The position numbers were made by a program, and so were the translations under genes. A DNA stretch of 64,000 nucleotides from Gambelia wislizenii (Eukaryota; Chordata; Lepidosauria; Squamata; Crotaphytidae). The stretch spans positions 224,916,501 to 224,980,500 of the forward strand of contig JAUMIR010000004.1 of the NCBI GenBank assembly GCA_030847615.1, in the 5' to 3' direction. This document shows positions 22,791 to 34,425 of the stretch, one piece after another (the stretch's first letter is position 1; each line of letters begins with the position of its first letter). Below the pieces are notes generated by a model that was not told the origin of the DNA, did no database searches, and saw only the letters and a list, made by a program, of their open reading frames with translations.

Positions 22791-23254
22791 AACAAGGTTG
22801 ATTTAATTAAAGTAGTGAAGCATATCCATAGATGAAAGATTAATTAAATGTTTTAAGGAAGTATCACACATTATGTGTCATTAAATTTTTGGTAGGCATG
22901 TTCCAAAATTGCTTTAGGGGAAAACATCGGTTTTGTAAATAAAATCAAATGCAGACATTTCCAGCCCAATTCTTCATCAGTCTTTCATACCCCATAGTGC
23001 AATATTTGAATATCTCTAGATACCCATTCCCTCTCTTCAGTATGCCCGGCAATGATAAAATCCCATTATTGCTATTACTCTACACTTGTAATAATATTGG
23101 TACCAAAATTATCTCTTTGAAGTATAATGTAATCATGATAACAATATAACTAATGGAGAACAGTTTTTACCCAAAGGACCTAGTCCTCTGGGAAGCTTCC
23201 CTACACAATTTATGTAAAAATTAATAGGAGCTGTGTAAGTGCTGCATCTTTTTG

Positions 23255-24545
23255 TATTGTGCTATTAGCATTGATGGGCTGAACACTTTCAAAGTCTCTT
23301 TAGTGCCAACTGAGTAGTCCAAGGCTCAGCTATCCAACATATGATACAAAAACCGATGAAAAATGAATTGGACATAGCTCCCACTTTGGAAGAGACCCTT
23401 AAGGCCATACAGCAGATGAAAAATGGCAAGGCAGCTGGGATTGATGGAATCCCACCTGAAGTTTGGAAACACGGAGGTCATGCACTCCACGATAAATTAC
23501 ACGAATTCCTTGTGAATTGCTGGGAAAAAGGGGAACTGCCATCAGATCTACCATAAGAGACAACTTCCAGGCAAACCTGCAAACAAAATTTGAAGACCAT
23601 CCTACAGATCCTTCTCCTACAGTGCTTTGGCAACATATCAAAAACAGTATCCTCCAGTCGGCAAAAGAATCCCTCGGGTTCTCCCACAAGAAAAATCAAG
23701 ACTGGTTTGATAAAACAACCAAGAGATCCAGGAGCTGTTGGCAAAGAAGAGAACTGCTCACCAGGCATACCTTGCCCAGCCAACCTGCCATGTAAGAAAA
23801 GCAGCTGTCCGCCTCACATGTAGTAAACTTCAACAAAAACGCCGAGACATGCAGAACAAGTGGTGGTTCAATATAGCAGAAAAAACACAATGGTGTGCAG
23901 ATCTGGGTGATCTTAAGAGGATTTTATGAAGCTCTTAAAGCAGTGTTTGGACCTACGTATCAGGTCCAAAGCTCCTTATACAGTACAGATGGTCAAACAT
24001 TAATTACTGATAAAGCCTCCATCCTGAACCGATGGGCTGAACATTTTCAAAGTCTCTTTAGTGCCAGCTGAGTAGTCCAAGGCTCACCTATCCAACATAT
24101 GATACAAAAACTGATGAAAAATGAATTGGACATAGCTCCCACTTTGGAAGAGACCCTTAAGGCCATACAGCAAATGAAAAACGGCAAGGCAGCTGGGATT
24201 GATGGAATCCCACCTGAAGTTTGGAAACACGGAGGTCATGCCCTCCACGATAAATTCCACAAACTCGTTGTGAATTGCTGGGAAACAGGGGAACTGCCAT
24301 CAGATCTCTGAGATGCCGTCATCATCACCCTGCACAAGAAAAAAGGAGCAAAATCCGATTGCTCAAACCATTGAGGCGTAACACTGCTCTCTATTGCTGG
24401 AAAAATCCTTGCAAGGATACTCCTGAACAGATTAGTTCCTGCTATTACAGAAGATGGTAGCTTGTTTAACTTAAGCCATCTGAGGGCTCACACTAAGACT
24501 CTAAACTATCTAGTCCGTGAGCTGCTCTTCACCGAGCTGACTATA
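23255..24545 (+). pseudogene. LINE reverse-transcriptase remnant with internal duplication
   Basis: The RT N-terminal phrase QMKNGKAAGIDGIPPEVWKH appears twice, at 23273-23549 and 24031-24307, exactly 758 bp apart with few differences. Between them is the linker that normally precedes RT (KWWFNIAEKTQWCADLGDLK, then STDGQTLITDKASILNRWAE). After the second copy the frame runs on through AGKILARILLNRL and then jumps to DGSLFNLSHLRAHTK, a phrase that belongs just before the YADD box, so part of the RT core is deleted. Stops and frameshifts make it non-functional. Confidence 0.85.
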
Positions 24546-24782
24546 GGGGGTAGAGTTAAAACAACGAGTGTATTCTTTTGGGGTTTCATAAAGCAGGGAT
24601 GAGTAGCATGTAGTCCAAAGATGGAACCATTTTTTGTAGGCCCAGAATCCACCCACCCCAGCCTGATTTTTTGAACTGTCTTCCAGAAAGGAGTATTGCT
24701 GCTCCTAGACTTCTGAAGTAGTGATTCTCCTCTAAAGCAAAGTTCAAGGGCTTGATTTTGTGTGTGTGCGTGTGTGTTCATT

Positions 24783-25015
24783 CTTGGGCTTGTCTATAGA
24801 AGGGCGGGGGGAATGTGGATTGATGCACACTAATGCCAATTTGAAGCAGGAGCTTTTTGAAAACTTTGGGGAAAGCTGCAAAAGCTTTTCCCTTGGAGTT
24901 TTTGGTGGATTTGGCCTCCCTCCTCTTGAATATGGTGAATTGATATAGGATGCCATTTAGACATCTCCTCAAATTCTATGTAGAGTCTTTTACTGTTTAG
25001 ACGACTTCCTTGCCT
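24783..25015. mobile_element. hAT-like non-autonomous element, short
   Basis: The left end CTTGGGCTTGTCTATAGAA is mirrored by CTGTTTAGACGACTTCCTTG. Inside are GCTGCAAAAGCTTTTCCC and the GAATATGGTGAATTGATAT phrase shared with 31260 and 60600. Confidence 0.6.
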
Positions 25016-25414
25016 GTGTGTGCCCTTTTCCAGCTTTTTCCCAGATTTTCCTTCCAGGGTTTTTTTGTTTGTTTGTTTGTTTGTTTTTGTTTTGTGGTGG
25101 GGAAGAAAAACTTCAGGCATTTCTAGTCTTGGGGGGAAAACATTGCACCATATTTTGGGCAGGGATGCCTCCTGTGACAAATGTCAGGGATCAAAATTGG
25201 CCTACCAGTCCTCCAAAGTTGCCCACCACTTAATGTAGTGGCAGTCTGATTTTTGCCCAGCTCATCGCTCAGAAATCCTACGTGCCTTTCTCAGCATGTT
25301 TGGATTATTTTTCCTGTATTGGGTTGAAGGAGCCCCTTTTCTAAGTCTGTCATGTCAATTCACTTAGAACTACCTTTTGGGCACTAGATGTTAGCTAAGA
25401 TTAGAGTTTGCTGT

Positions 25415-25577
25415 AATTTATTTTTATTTAGTTGTTTATACCCCGCTCTTCAGCCGCAAGGCTATCAGAACGGCTTACACATTGTTTTTTTTAAGCAATA
25501 GCTATTTACACATCTACACTGCATTAAACAGTTTCCAATGTGTGTTAGCTAATTGCCCCCACAAACTGGGTACTCAA
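25415..25577 (-). mobile_element. Sauria SINE, 5'-truncated
   Basis: Only the body and Bov-B-like tail remain (TTTATACCCCGCTCTTCAGC as read on +). The tRNA-like head is missing: homology stops at CTGGGTACTCA, the same point as the copy at 40723-40876. Confidence 0.85.
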
Positions 25578-25691
25578 TAAGCTAGACGGTTGGGTTTCTT
25601 TGTTTTTGGCAGATTGTCATGGTACATATTTGCATTGCATATATTCTTTTGTGCACAGCAGAGAGGCCCTTGCAGAAAGAAAGAAAAAGCA

Positions 25692-25942
25692 TACAGTCAG
25701 ACTCCCGGATCTGCAGGGATTCGGTTCCCAGACTTACTGCAGATTCCAGAAACCATGGAAAATTGTGAACCCTCTTAAAATAAGAGACTTCTGGTACAAA
25801 CATACCATAGAGTTGTATGCCTGGAAAGCACACCTCAGTAGGCATTCTCCAGCCCGAATATATGGTATCTGTCCCTGTTTCTTCAGTCACAGATAACTGA
25901 AACTGCAGATATTGGTTACGCGGATATGGGGGTCCGACTGTA
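25692..25942. mobile_element. Tigger/pogo-like MITE
   Basis: TACAGTCAGACTCCCGGATC at the left mirrors GGATATGGGGGTCCGACTGTA at the right. TA-flanked; same subfamily as 6411-6678. Confidence 0.8.
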
Positions 25943-26898
25943 CATGGAAATCCACCATGAGTTGTGGATTAGTATGTACTTATGCTGCATGCCTTTTTCA
26001 GCTCTTTTGCATTTATAATCTCTTTTGAGATCACCAGCCCGTTACGGGAATGAAATATGCGAGGAACATGGCAGAGCCTCATTAGTGGTCACTCAGACTC
26101 CTTGGCATTCTTTGTCCAGGAAGTCTGCCTCAGCCCAGCATAAATAATTTTAGAAAGAAATGCAAGACAGCTTTGTTTTAGGGTGCTTATAGGATTGTAT
26201 ATATTAAGTGTTCGTGGTTTCTGGTGATGCTTTCTGCTCTGAACCTTCTTCCCTTTTAGTTTGGCTAGCTTCTACTCAATCTTAGCCTGTTTTTAATGCC
26301 CATTTTGTTCTGTTCGAACAAATACTTTCAGTGCATGGAAACAACAAAGATTTATATGAAAATATGTATAATATCTAAATAATACATATGTTTGTGCAAT
26401 ACTACAGTTATGTCATGTGCAGTATATAAAGAGCAGTGCCAGTGAATTCTCAACCCACAATGAGAGTCAAGGTTTGCAATTTGTAGGAGAGTCATATACA
26501 GAAGTAAGCCAAATCCAAAATCAGTTGTTAGTCTGGACCTTCCTCTTGGATTTCTGGTTTTCTGCTCACTTTTTGTTTCAACGGCATGCCTATGCTTACT
26601 CATTTATGTTCTGCTACATTTTTATCATTTATCAACATGAATAGTATTTTGGGTGTTATCCAGCTGATACTCATAACTGTCACCATTTACCCAACTCAAA
26701 TGGAATACACCTACAGACCTGCTGAGTTCTGTTCTTCTTCCAGAGCCCATCCTAAGAGAGAAGAAATACCTTTGTACTGTTTGAAGTGGGGATGCTTCCA
26801 GACCCATCCCACTGCTCCCAAAATGTTACAAGTGTTTTCATTCTGGAACATAAATGACATAACTTTTTATTTTTAGACAGCAAGTAATTCCAGTATTA
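25943..26898. other. Intron before the acidic exon, no gene
   Basis: No transposon ends were recognised here. The stretch 26030-26250 looks free of repeats and could be conserved non-coding DNA, but nothing in the sequence alone proves that. Confidence 0.4.
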
Positions 26899-26998
26899 TC
26901 TTCTTCTTCTTCTTCTTCTTCTTCTTCTTCTTCTTCTTCTTCTTTTCTCTCTCTCTCTCTCTCTTTTTCTTTCTTTTTTGGTCTTGTTTTCCCCAAAG
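26899..26998 (+). promoter_or_regulatory. TTC/CT microsatellite forming the polypyrimidine tract of an acceptor
   Basis: About 15 TTC units (26900-26944) run into about 10 CT units and further T/C-rich sequence, ending at CCCCAAAG, the acceptor of the PHACTR1 exon at 26999. The whole tract of almost 100 bases is nearly pure pyrimidine on the sense strand. Length change here could alter splice-site strength (inference). Confidence 0.75.
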
Positions 26999-27207
26999 CT
27001 CTGGTTTACACGGGGGTGACAATGTCACAAAAACTGGACCTGGGGGCCTTCCAGACATGAGACAAGTGCCAACTGTTGTGATCGAATGTGATGACAATAA
27101 AGAAAATGTGCCTCATGAATCTGACTATGAAGATTCTTCATGTCTCTACACAAGAGAAGAAGAAGATGAAGATGAAGAAGAAGATGAGGAAAGCTCATTA
27201 TTTACAA
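26999..27207 (+). CDS. PHACTR1: PHACTR1 internal exon (KEN-like and acidic stretch)
   Basis: The acceptor is CCCCAAAG after a long pyrimidine tract; the donor is GTAAGG. The exon is 209 nt. With the AG left by the previous exon the peptide begins [18 protein letters not shown], continues [18 protein letters not shown] and [16 protein letters not shown], and ends in a run of Glu and Asp followed by [30 protein letters not shown] is a PHACTR1 signature. The acidic run is encoded by GAA/GAT repeats at about 27155-27195. An open frame continues past the donor into the intron and is ignored. The mammalian segment I remember between MQRLES and SGLH is absent here (see findings). Confidence 0.95.
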
Positions 27208-27769
27208 GTAAGGATCTTCTGCTCCTCACTGGTATTTATTTTTTTCATACAGAAGCAAAAGACCTGCTACTCAAAAGCAGTCTTTACAACTATCGATAAA
27301 ATAGTGGTTAATGGTTTGCTTAGTGGCCCTGTGAAAGTACTCCACAATGGTCTGGTGAGTAATGACCATGCATTTTTGAAAAGTCAGCATGGAAAAATGA
27401 TACAAAAAAATACATAGCAACTGTGAGGTCCAGATGTGCAAGGCTAACTGCCAGACCACTAAAATGTGCATTCACCCATTAATGGCATTCACCCATTAAT
27501 GTCCTTTGCCTTTGTAGATTTGAGTCTGGCTACAGGTTTGAGGGAGGTTTCAGGATAGTGCCTTCTGGGGGGTCACTTTCTACACTGGTGCCACAAACAC
27601 CCCAATAAGCCTGAAGGGCAGAGAGTGTTGGCAGGCAACAGCACTGAATTGGAGTGCTCCAGTGAGTGCTAGATTGGGCTAGAGCCAAAATTTTCCACAG
27701 TGCCTGAAGAGCAGCAATACATTGCGCAAGGATGAGGTATTGTAAATGGAAATTCCAAGCAAATAAGGA

Positions 27770-28120
27770 CATAGCCTCCAACTTTTCCAATCTGGAAGAA
27801 ATAGTCCTGATTAATCCTCTGTCATCCCATTTTTTCAGCTGCTTTTAAAATGTCCCAGTTTCTCTTCCCTTTTCCCACTTCCTCCCTTCACCCTGGCTTC
27901 AGTTGCTGCAAACTGAGTTTAAGGAGCAAAATAGTTTGCGCTCATTTACGGTAACTCAGCAGCAGGAAGAGGAGAAGGTGGACTCTTGCCCTTCCCAGGA
28001 GGTGCAGGCAAAAGCAAACTGTTGCATCCTCTCCTAGCTTGTGTGTTTTTCCTTATTGGCAGCTTTTGCCATCTTGACCACACTCTGTTATTGCTTGGCC
28101 AGATGTGTCCTGGTTTTCAT
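27770..28120 (-). repeat. Unclassified dispersed repeat, family X copy 2 (inverted)
   Basis: TTAATCCTCTGTCATCCCA, CAGCTGCTTTTAAAATGTCC and TTGCATCCTCTCCTAGCTTG are reverse complements of phrases in the copies at 8290 and 62600. Confidence 0.6.
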
Positions 28121-28224
28121 CTGTGGAATGTAAGGGGACCCAGAGCAGGAATATGTGGTGGTCCCTGCTGGAGCCACTGAGATAACAGGTGTTGATAAAG
28201 TACCCTCCATACTTGTTTGCATAT

Positions 28225-28290
28225 AAGTATTTGTAAGCCACCCTGAGATTTATTGATATAGGGCGGGGTATAAATATTTTAATTTAGTAG
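28225..28290 (+). mobile_element. Probable LINE 3'-end scrap
   Basis: GTAAGCCACCCTGAGATTTA followed by AGGGCGGGGTATAAATA is a common 3' end of amniote LINEs. Confidence 0.45.
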
Positions 28291-28587
28291 CGAATAATAA
28301 GTATGCACAAAAACATATCACCACAGTATAAAACATGGAAGCCTCTGCTCCTAAGTTTGTTATTAGAGTTCAAGGCACATTTGATGGGACTGGAGACAAG
28401 TTATAACTAGGGGGGAACAATATGACTCTTTTTCCCTTTTTAAAGTCCTTATGTTCAGGCCCACTGATCATTTCTCTCACAGGGATGGTGGTTGCTTGAA
28501 TTATAGGCTCTGTGGCAAGTGAATGAACACAAGGCCCTACAGTCATTTGACGTGAGTGCTGTAGTTTTGAGGCAGTGGAAGACTCAG

Positions 28588-28735
28588 AGCTTGGAAAGAT
28601 AGGTTTTGGGTGACAAGCCCCAGAATTCCCCCAGTTAGTGTGGCCTTTAGCCATGCTGTTTTGGTGGATTTTGGGAGCTGTAGTCCAAAACATCTCCAAA
28701 CTGTCTTTTCCAAGCTTTGGAAAAGGGCTCCAGAG
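28588..28735. mobile_element. Palindromic hAT-like MITE ('CAGAGCTTGG' type)
   Basis: AGAGCTTGGAAAGATAGGTT at the left and GTCTTTTCCAAGCTTTGG at the right are inverted, with GGGAGCTGTAGTCCAAAACA inside. The 189-codon antisense frame overlapping it is not a gene. Confidence 0.6.
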
Positions 28736-29074
28736 CTCTTGTATCGTTGTTGATGACAGCAACAGACTGTGGGGTGAAAAAGAGAGATTCCACCTTGCTA
28801 ATACCAGAACATTCCACTTCCATATTGGCAACAGTCGCCCTGAGGCTGAATTGTTCATGAAGCAGCTCTTCCCCAAGGGGTAAGAAAACATTAGGCTTAA
28901 CTCTGAAAGGAGGAACATGCTGAACTCATGGAAGGGCATTTGAAATGGGCTTCTGCACTACCGTTCAGAGAAACAAGTAAGAGAGAAATTTTCTTTAAAA
29001 ATAAAAGCCCAATCCCACTCCCCACCCCAAATCCCCCACCACGAATGTGTGTTGGTATGTCCTCGTTGATCTAA

Positions 29075-30080
<1,006 letters not shown>

Positions 30081-30085
30081 TGCGA

Positions 30086-30315
30086 GAGCCGGCATGGTGT
30101 AGTGGTTAGAGTTTGAGGATAGGACTCAGGGACACCAGGGTTCAAGTCTCCACTCAGCTATGGAAACCCACTGACTGACCCTAAGCAAGTCATACTCAGT
30201 CTCAGAGGAAGACAATAGTAAATCTTTTAATAAGTTTTGCCAGAAAATTTTATCATAGGTTCACCATAAGTCAGCATTGACATGAAAGGACATAAAAACA
30301 ACAGCAATTAAGTGT
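30086..30315 (+). mobile_element. tRNA-derived SINE
   Basis: GAGAGCCGGCATGGTGTAGT then GGTTAGAG (box A-like) and AGGGTTCAAGTCTCC (box B-like) form the head. The tail has TAGGTTCACCATAAGTCAGC and ends AAAAACAACAGCAATTA. Confidence 0.8.
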
Positions 30316-30362
30316 GCAGATTTTATGTAGATTTACCCAAGTCATTCTTTTCTTTCTGATGT

Positions 30363-30445
30363 ACACCAGGGCAGAAGTAGGGAATATATGGACCTCCAGA
30401 TACTGTTGGACTGCAGTTCCCACTAGCCCTCACCACTGGCTATGC
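30363..30445. mobile_element. Short hAT-like MITE fragment
   Basis: GGACCTCCAGATACTGTTGG then ACTGCAGTTCCCACTAGCC is half of the palindromic unit seen at 17758. Confidence 0.5.
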
Positions 30446-30764
30446 TAACTATTTGTATTGTTTGGGTAGGGAAAGGTGCATTTAATATTGTTCAGTATTG
30501 AAGTGAATGACCCATTTGTCTCTTGAGTCCTTTGGAAAGATATAAGGTTACAGAACTGCATCTGACTCCCAGTCCTAGGTGTATGCTGCAAATCATTTAC
30601 GTATGTACAGTATGAGGAATACTGAGCCACAGCTGGTAGAATTCTCTTGTAATATTCTGATGGATAAGCACTCTTCTGCAGATCACCAGTTTGAGTAGCA
30701 CTGCTTTAAAACATGTTAGCATGATACCTTCATGGCCTCTTCCACTAGAGAGGAAGTGGGGGCT

Positions 30765-31365
30765 TGTCTATACGAGCCCATAAAAACCAGAGTCCCTCCT
30801 AGTAATGACATTTCACAGCAGCTGTGACCTGTCCTAATGGTTTTTATGCCCCCTTAAGCTCCACATGCCTGCTAGGAAACATGGCGGCCATGAGTGATTT
30901 ACTTGCATTTGCACTTACCTGAATTTGCCACTGACAAGCTTTTTTAAAAAAATCCACAATATCCAAGGTGTGATTGAGCGATTTTTCACTTTAGCACAAA
31001 AGCAGGGGGAGGGAAACCCCAGTATCCTGTTTTCTCATCTTAGCGCTTGCCTGCTAAGGTGAAAATCCAACATGACAGCAGTGGGTGCTTCCCTTGCTAG
31101 CAAGCCCCACCCCTGCTCTCTTTTGGCCAATCAGATTTCTGTTTCCTCTCATTTGTCCTAACAAGCGGAAATGTACACCCTCTCGTTGTTGTTTTTTTAA
31201 AAGACAGGAAAAGCCTCAAAGGCTTTTCTGGAGACGTTTTTGCCAGTTTTGGGCCCCCTCCTTCACAATATGGCAAAATCACACGGAATGCCATTAAGGC
31301 AGGTAGGATTCTCCTCGCATTCTGTGAAGAGTGTTTTCACTGTTTGGACAATCCTCAGGGGAGTG
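30765..31365. mobile_element. hAT-like non-autonomous element (~600 bp)
   Basis: GGGGCTTGTCTATACGAGCC at the left mirrors CACTGTTTGGACAATCCTCA at the right. Inside: GGCCAATCAGATTTCTG, GGAAAAGCCTCAAAGGCTTT and TTCACAATATGGCAAAAT. It shares these with 15225 and 60515. Confidence 0.65.
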
Positions 31366-31452
31366 ATTGTTTTGCAGGCAAACATCCAACAGCTTGTCAA
31401 GCTACCTTGGTTAGGTAAATAGATTGAGAATGAAGAATAGTACTGATACACA

Positions 31453-31668
31453 GCCCTTTTCCCACTTTTTACACTATGATTCCATTTTAACTGCCTTGGT
31501 TCCATCCTGAGGAGTTTGGGGTTTTGCAGTTTAGGGAGAGGGGGGTTAGAATTCTCAAGCAGATAGCTCTAGGCCTTCACCAAACTGCAAATCCCAGGAT
31601 TCCATAGGATTTTGCTATAGCAGTTAAAGTGGAATCATAGAGCTATAATTGTGCAGTGGGAAAGGGCT
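31453..31668. mobile_element. Palindromic MITE ('AGTTAAAGTGGAATCAT' family)
   Basis: GCCCTTTTCCCACTTTTTAC with ATGATTCCATTTTAACTG at the left; CAGTTAAAGTGGAATCAT and GCAGTGGGAAAGGGC at the right. Near-palindromic, about 215 bp. Confidence 0.8.
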
Positions 31669-32362
31669 CCTGAGAGCCATGGAAGAAATAGGACTTGGCT
31701 CATCACTGTGCTGCCCCTATCTGACACTACCAATATTATTAGAGAAACGCCTGGGTCACCGCCTCTCACACACACCCTCCCACACACACACCCTGACAGC
31801 ATTTTATAAATCTGGTTCTTAGATGTATTTACAGTATACATTGTTCTCTTCAGAATATGGGTCAAATTTTCTCTTTAATGGGAAATAGCAACACTTTTTT
31901 TGCACTTTGCTTCTATAGCAACCATCACATAGGATAACATGGGATTGAGAGTCCTGCCCAAAGACAGCTAGGTGTGAAAGCAAGGACAGCACACATTAGC
32001 AGCACTGTGTGTGATCATTTCAGAGTGATGCATGTTCCCATCTAGGTTGAAGAGCAGATAGCCATTTGCAGCAGAGATATTAGTGATCCAGCCATGCTGG
32101 TCCTTGTACAGAATCCTATAGCTACTCAAGAAAATGCAAGGAGAAGATCTCTAGATCTGGCCCTTGTTGACTTCTGTGTGGGTTTTGGGGTACAGAACAG
32201 TTGCTCAGAAAGCAATATCCCTACCATTCACACAATTCAAATGATTGAATCAAGACTTCAGGTCCCAGCCATAGAAAGCCTAGGATGCTATACCTTATAC
32301 AAAACCTATTACTTCTGTGCACCCTGAAGAAATTTTTCTTCAAGTACCTCATGGTGGTGTAC

Positions 32363-32658
32363 CTGGGGCCTATTCATACTCCACAGTTATAACACTATGG
32401 TTCTACTTTTACTGATATTGCCATGCCCTATGGGATCCTGTGGTTTGTAGTTTGGTGAATCACTAGAGCTCTTGGGCTAACAATTCTAAATATCTCTCCC
32501 TGTGGGATCCTGGAATTTGCATGGGGGGGATTTAGGATTCTCAACCAGAGAGCTCTAGTGACTCCCCAGCCTACAAACCTCAGGATCACACAGGATGCAG
32601 CTATATCAGTTAAAGTAGAATCATAGTGCTCTAACTGTGTAGTGGGAAAGCACCCCTG
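32363..32658. mobile_element. Palindromic MITE ('AGTTAAAGTGGAATCAT' family)
   Basis: The left arm CCACAGTTATAACACTATGG mirrors ATAGTGCTCTAACTGTGTAG on the right. A duplicated inner segment (TGTGGGATCCTGGAATTTGC) makes it longer than its relatives. Confidence 0.7.
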
Positions 32659-33035
32659 CTGTTTTCTGATGACACAATGTGGTCAGGATTGTGTGTGCCT
32701 ATTGTTCCAAGGCTGGTTTATAGATGGATCTCTTGCCAGTCTCATGGCTGGCTCTGTCATTAGGTGATGTAAGGCAGCCACTTCAGGCAACAAATATGGG
32801 TTGTCATGAAAGGGCTGCAAATTGCTAGCTGTTTGATCCTGTTCTTATTATAGACATTGTTCTCAATTGTTACTTATTACTGTATTTTTCATTACTGTCA
32901 GGGATAAGAATTGCTCATGGGATTTTCTCATTCATGTGTCAAAATAACTTGCTTGGCTTTCATAGTTATATGCCTTGACTTGGATAGCTGGTGGTGCCAT
33001 TTGCTGTTCCATCTCAGATCCCAATATATCTTAGA

Positions 33036-33178
33036 CCAGTGATTCCCAAATATTTGGTCATCCAGGTGTTATGGACTTCATTGCCCAGAAGCCCTGGCCA
33101 CCTTGGCCAATAGTCAGGAATTCTGAGAGATGAAGTCCAAAACATCTGGAGAGCCAAAGTCTGGGAACCACTGTCTTA
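33036..33178. mobile_element. hAT-type palindromic MITE
   Basis: CAGTGATTCCCAAATATTTG at the left mirrors CAAAGTCTGGGAACCACTG at the right. The flanks TCTTAGAC and TCTTAGGA look like a decayed 8-bp target duplication, as for hAT elements. Confidence 0.75.
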
Positions 33179-33794
33179 GGATATCCCTGCTACATTTGTT
33201 ATTCTGTTCTACAAATGGCTCTTCTAAAGAGTAGCAAGTAAATACATGGCATTTCCTTTTAAGGAATGAAAAGAGATAGCATTCCCATAAGAAATTCCCA
33301 AGCTGTCTGGGACAAAAGTCTGTTTGGTCCAGCATTTTCAACAAAGGCCAGTCAGGTGCCTCTAAAAAGCTTGTACATGTTAAAAAGCTGTAAATGTATT
33401 AATATCTAGACCTCCCCGCCCCCATCAGCCAGGTTATTGAATAGGATATCAAAGTTTTTCTTTTTAAAAAAATCAAAATATAAAATAGTATACAAATGGA
33501 AGATTAATAAATCAGAGTAGCATTTTTAAAAAATGACTTACAGCTTCAGAAGTTTAATAGCAAAACAACAACAAATTTCCCGCTAAACCAAAATACAATC
33601 CAAGGTGATGTTTGAAAGTGATGGAATGCTACTAATGTGGTGGCCATTGGAGATGTTCCAGGAAAGTGAGTTCGGTGGTATCTAAATATCACTACAGAAT
33701 AGGCCCTGCCTTGTTTCCCTACCACTAACATCTCTGAGGAGAGCAGTACACGGCTTTGGACTTCACCTGGTTGTTTCAGTGGGCAGGCAGGGTT

Positions 33795-33988
33795 ATACAG
33801 TAAGAGCTGTTCAGCAGTGGAATGCACTGCCTCAGAGTGCGGTGGAGTCTCCATCTTTGGAGGTTTTTAAACAGAGGCTGGATGGCCATTTGTCAGGAAT
33901 GCTTGGATTGTTTATTCCTGCATGGCAGAGGGTTGGACTGGATGGCCCTTGTGGTCTCTTCCAACTCTGTGATTCGATGATTCTGTAC
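33795..33988 (+). mobile_element. CR1 LINE 3' end, plus orientation
   Basis: TTTTTAAACAGAGGCTGGAT, GGCAGAGGGTTGGACTGGAT and CTCTTCCAACTCTGTGATTC are the CR1 3' end. It still reads VESPSLEVFKQRLDGHLSGM. Heavily 5'-truncated. Confidence 0.9.
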
Positions 33989-34197
33989 AGCCGAAGGTGG
34001 TCTTTCAGATACTGTGGTTCAAAGAGCATAAGGTTTAAATGATTGTATGCATTTTATGAAGTACTGTAGTACTTCCATTTGTCCCTTTTTAATTTGATAC
34101 CAATTAGTTTCATTAACTGATACCCCTCTTATAAGTTCCTAGAGAGGAAGAAAAAAATTCATATTACTCAGAAATTAATGGTAATTAAACACAGTAG

Positions 34198-34425
34198 CCA
34201 GCATGGCATAGTGGCTTGAGTGTTGGACTACAACTCTGGAGACCAGGTTTCGAATCCCTGCTTGGCCATGGAAACCCACTGGGTGATCTTGGGCAAGTCA
34301 CACACACTCAGCCCTCAGAAAACCCTGTGATATTTTCTTAGGTTTGCCATACATCAGAAATGACTTTCTTAGGTTTTCTTAGGTTTGCCATACATCAGAA
34401 ATGATTTGAAGTCATGCAACAAGAA
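34198..34425 (+). mobile_element. tRNA-derived SINE with internal duplication
   Basis: AGCCAGCATGGCATAGTGGC, GGTTTCGAATCCCTGCTTGG and CACTGGGTGATCTTGGGCAA form head and body. Near the 3' end TTTTCTTAGGTTTGCCATAC then ATCAGAAATGA is repeated in tandem. Confidence 0.82.

Noticed and set aside
26873..27097. Minus-strand Lys-rich frame
   Set aside because: It is the translation of the TTC/CT microsatellite on the opposite strand.
27208..27299. Extension of the acidic exon as a longer protein end
   Set aside because: A good GTAAGG donor lies at 27208, and the peptide continues correctly in the exon at 29118; the extension is intron read-through.
28370..28939. 189-codon minus-strand open frame
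   Set aside because: It overlaps a palindromic MITE and intron sequence, without splice-bounded or conserved peptide.
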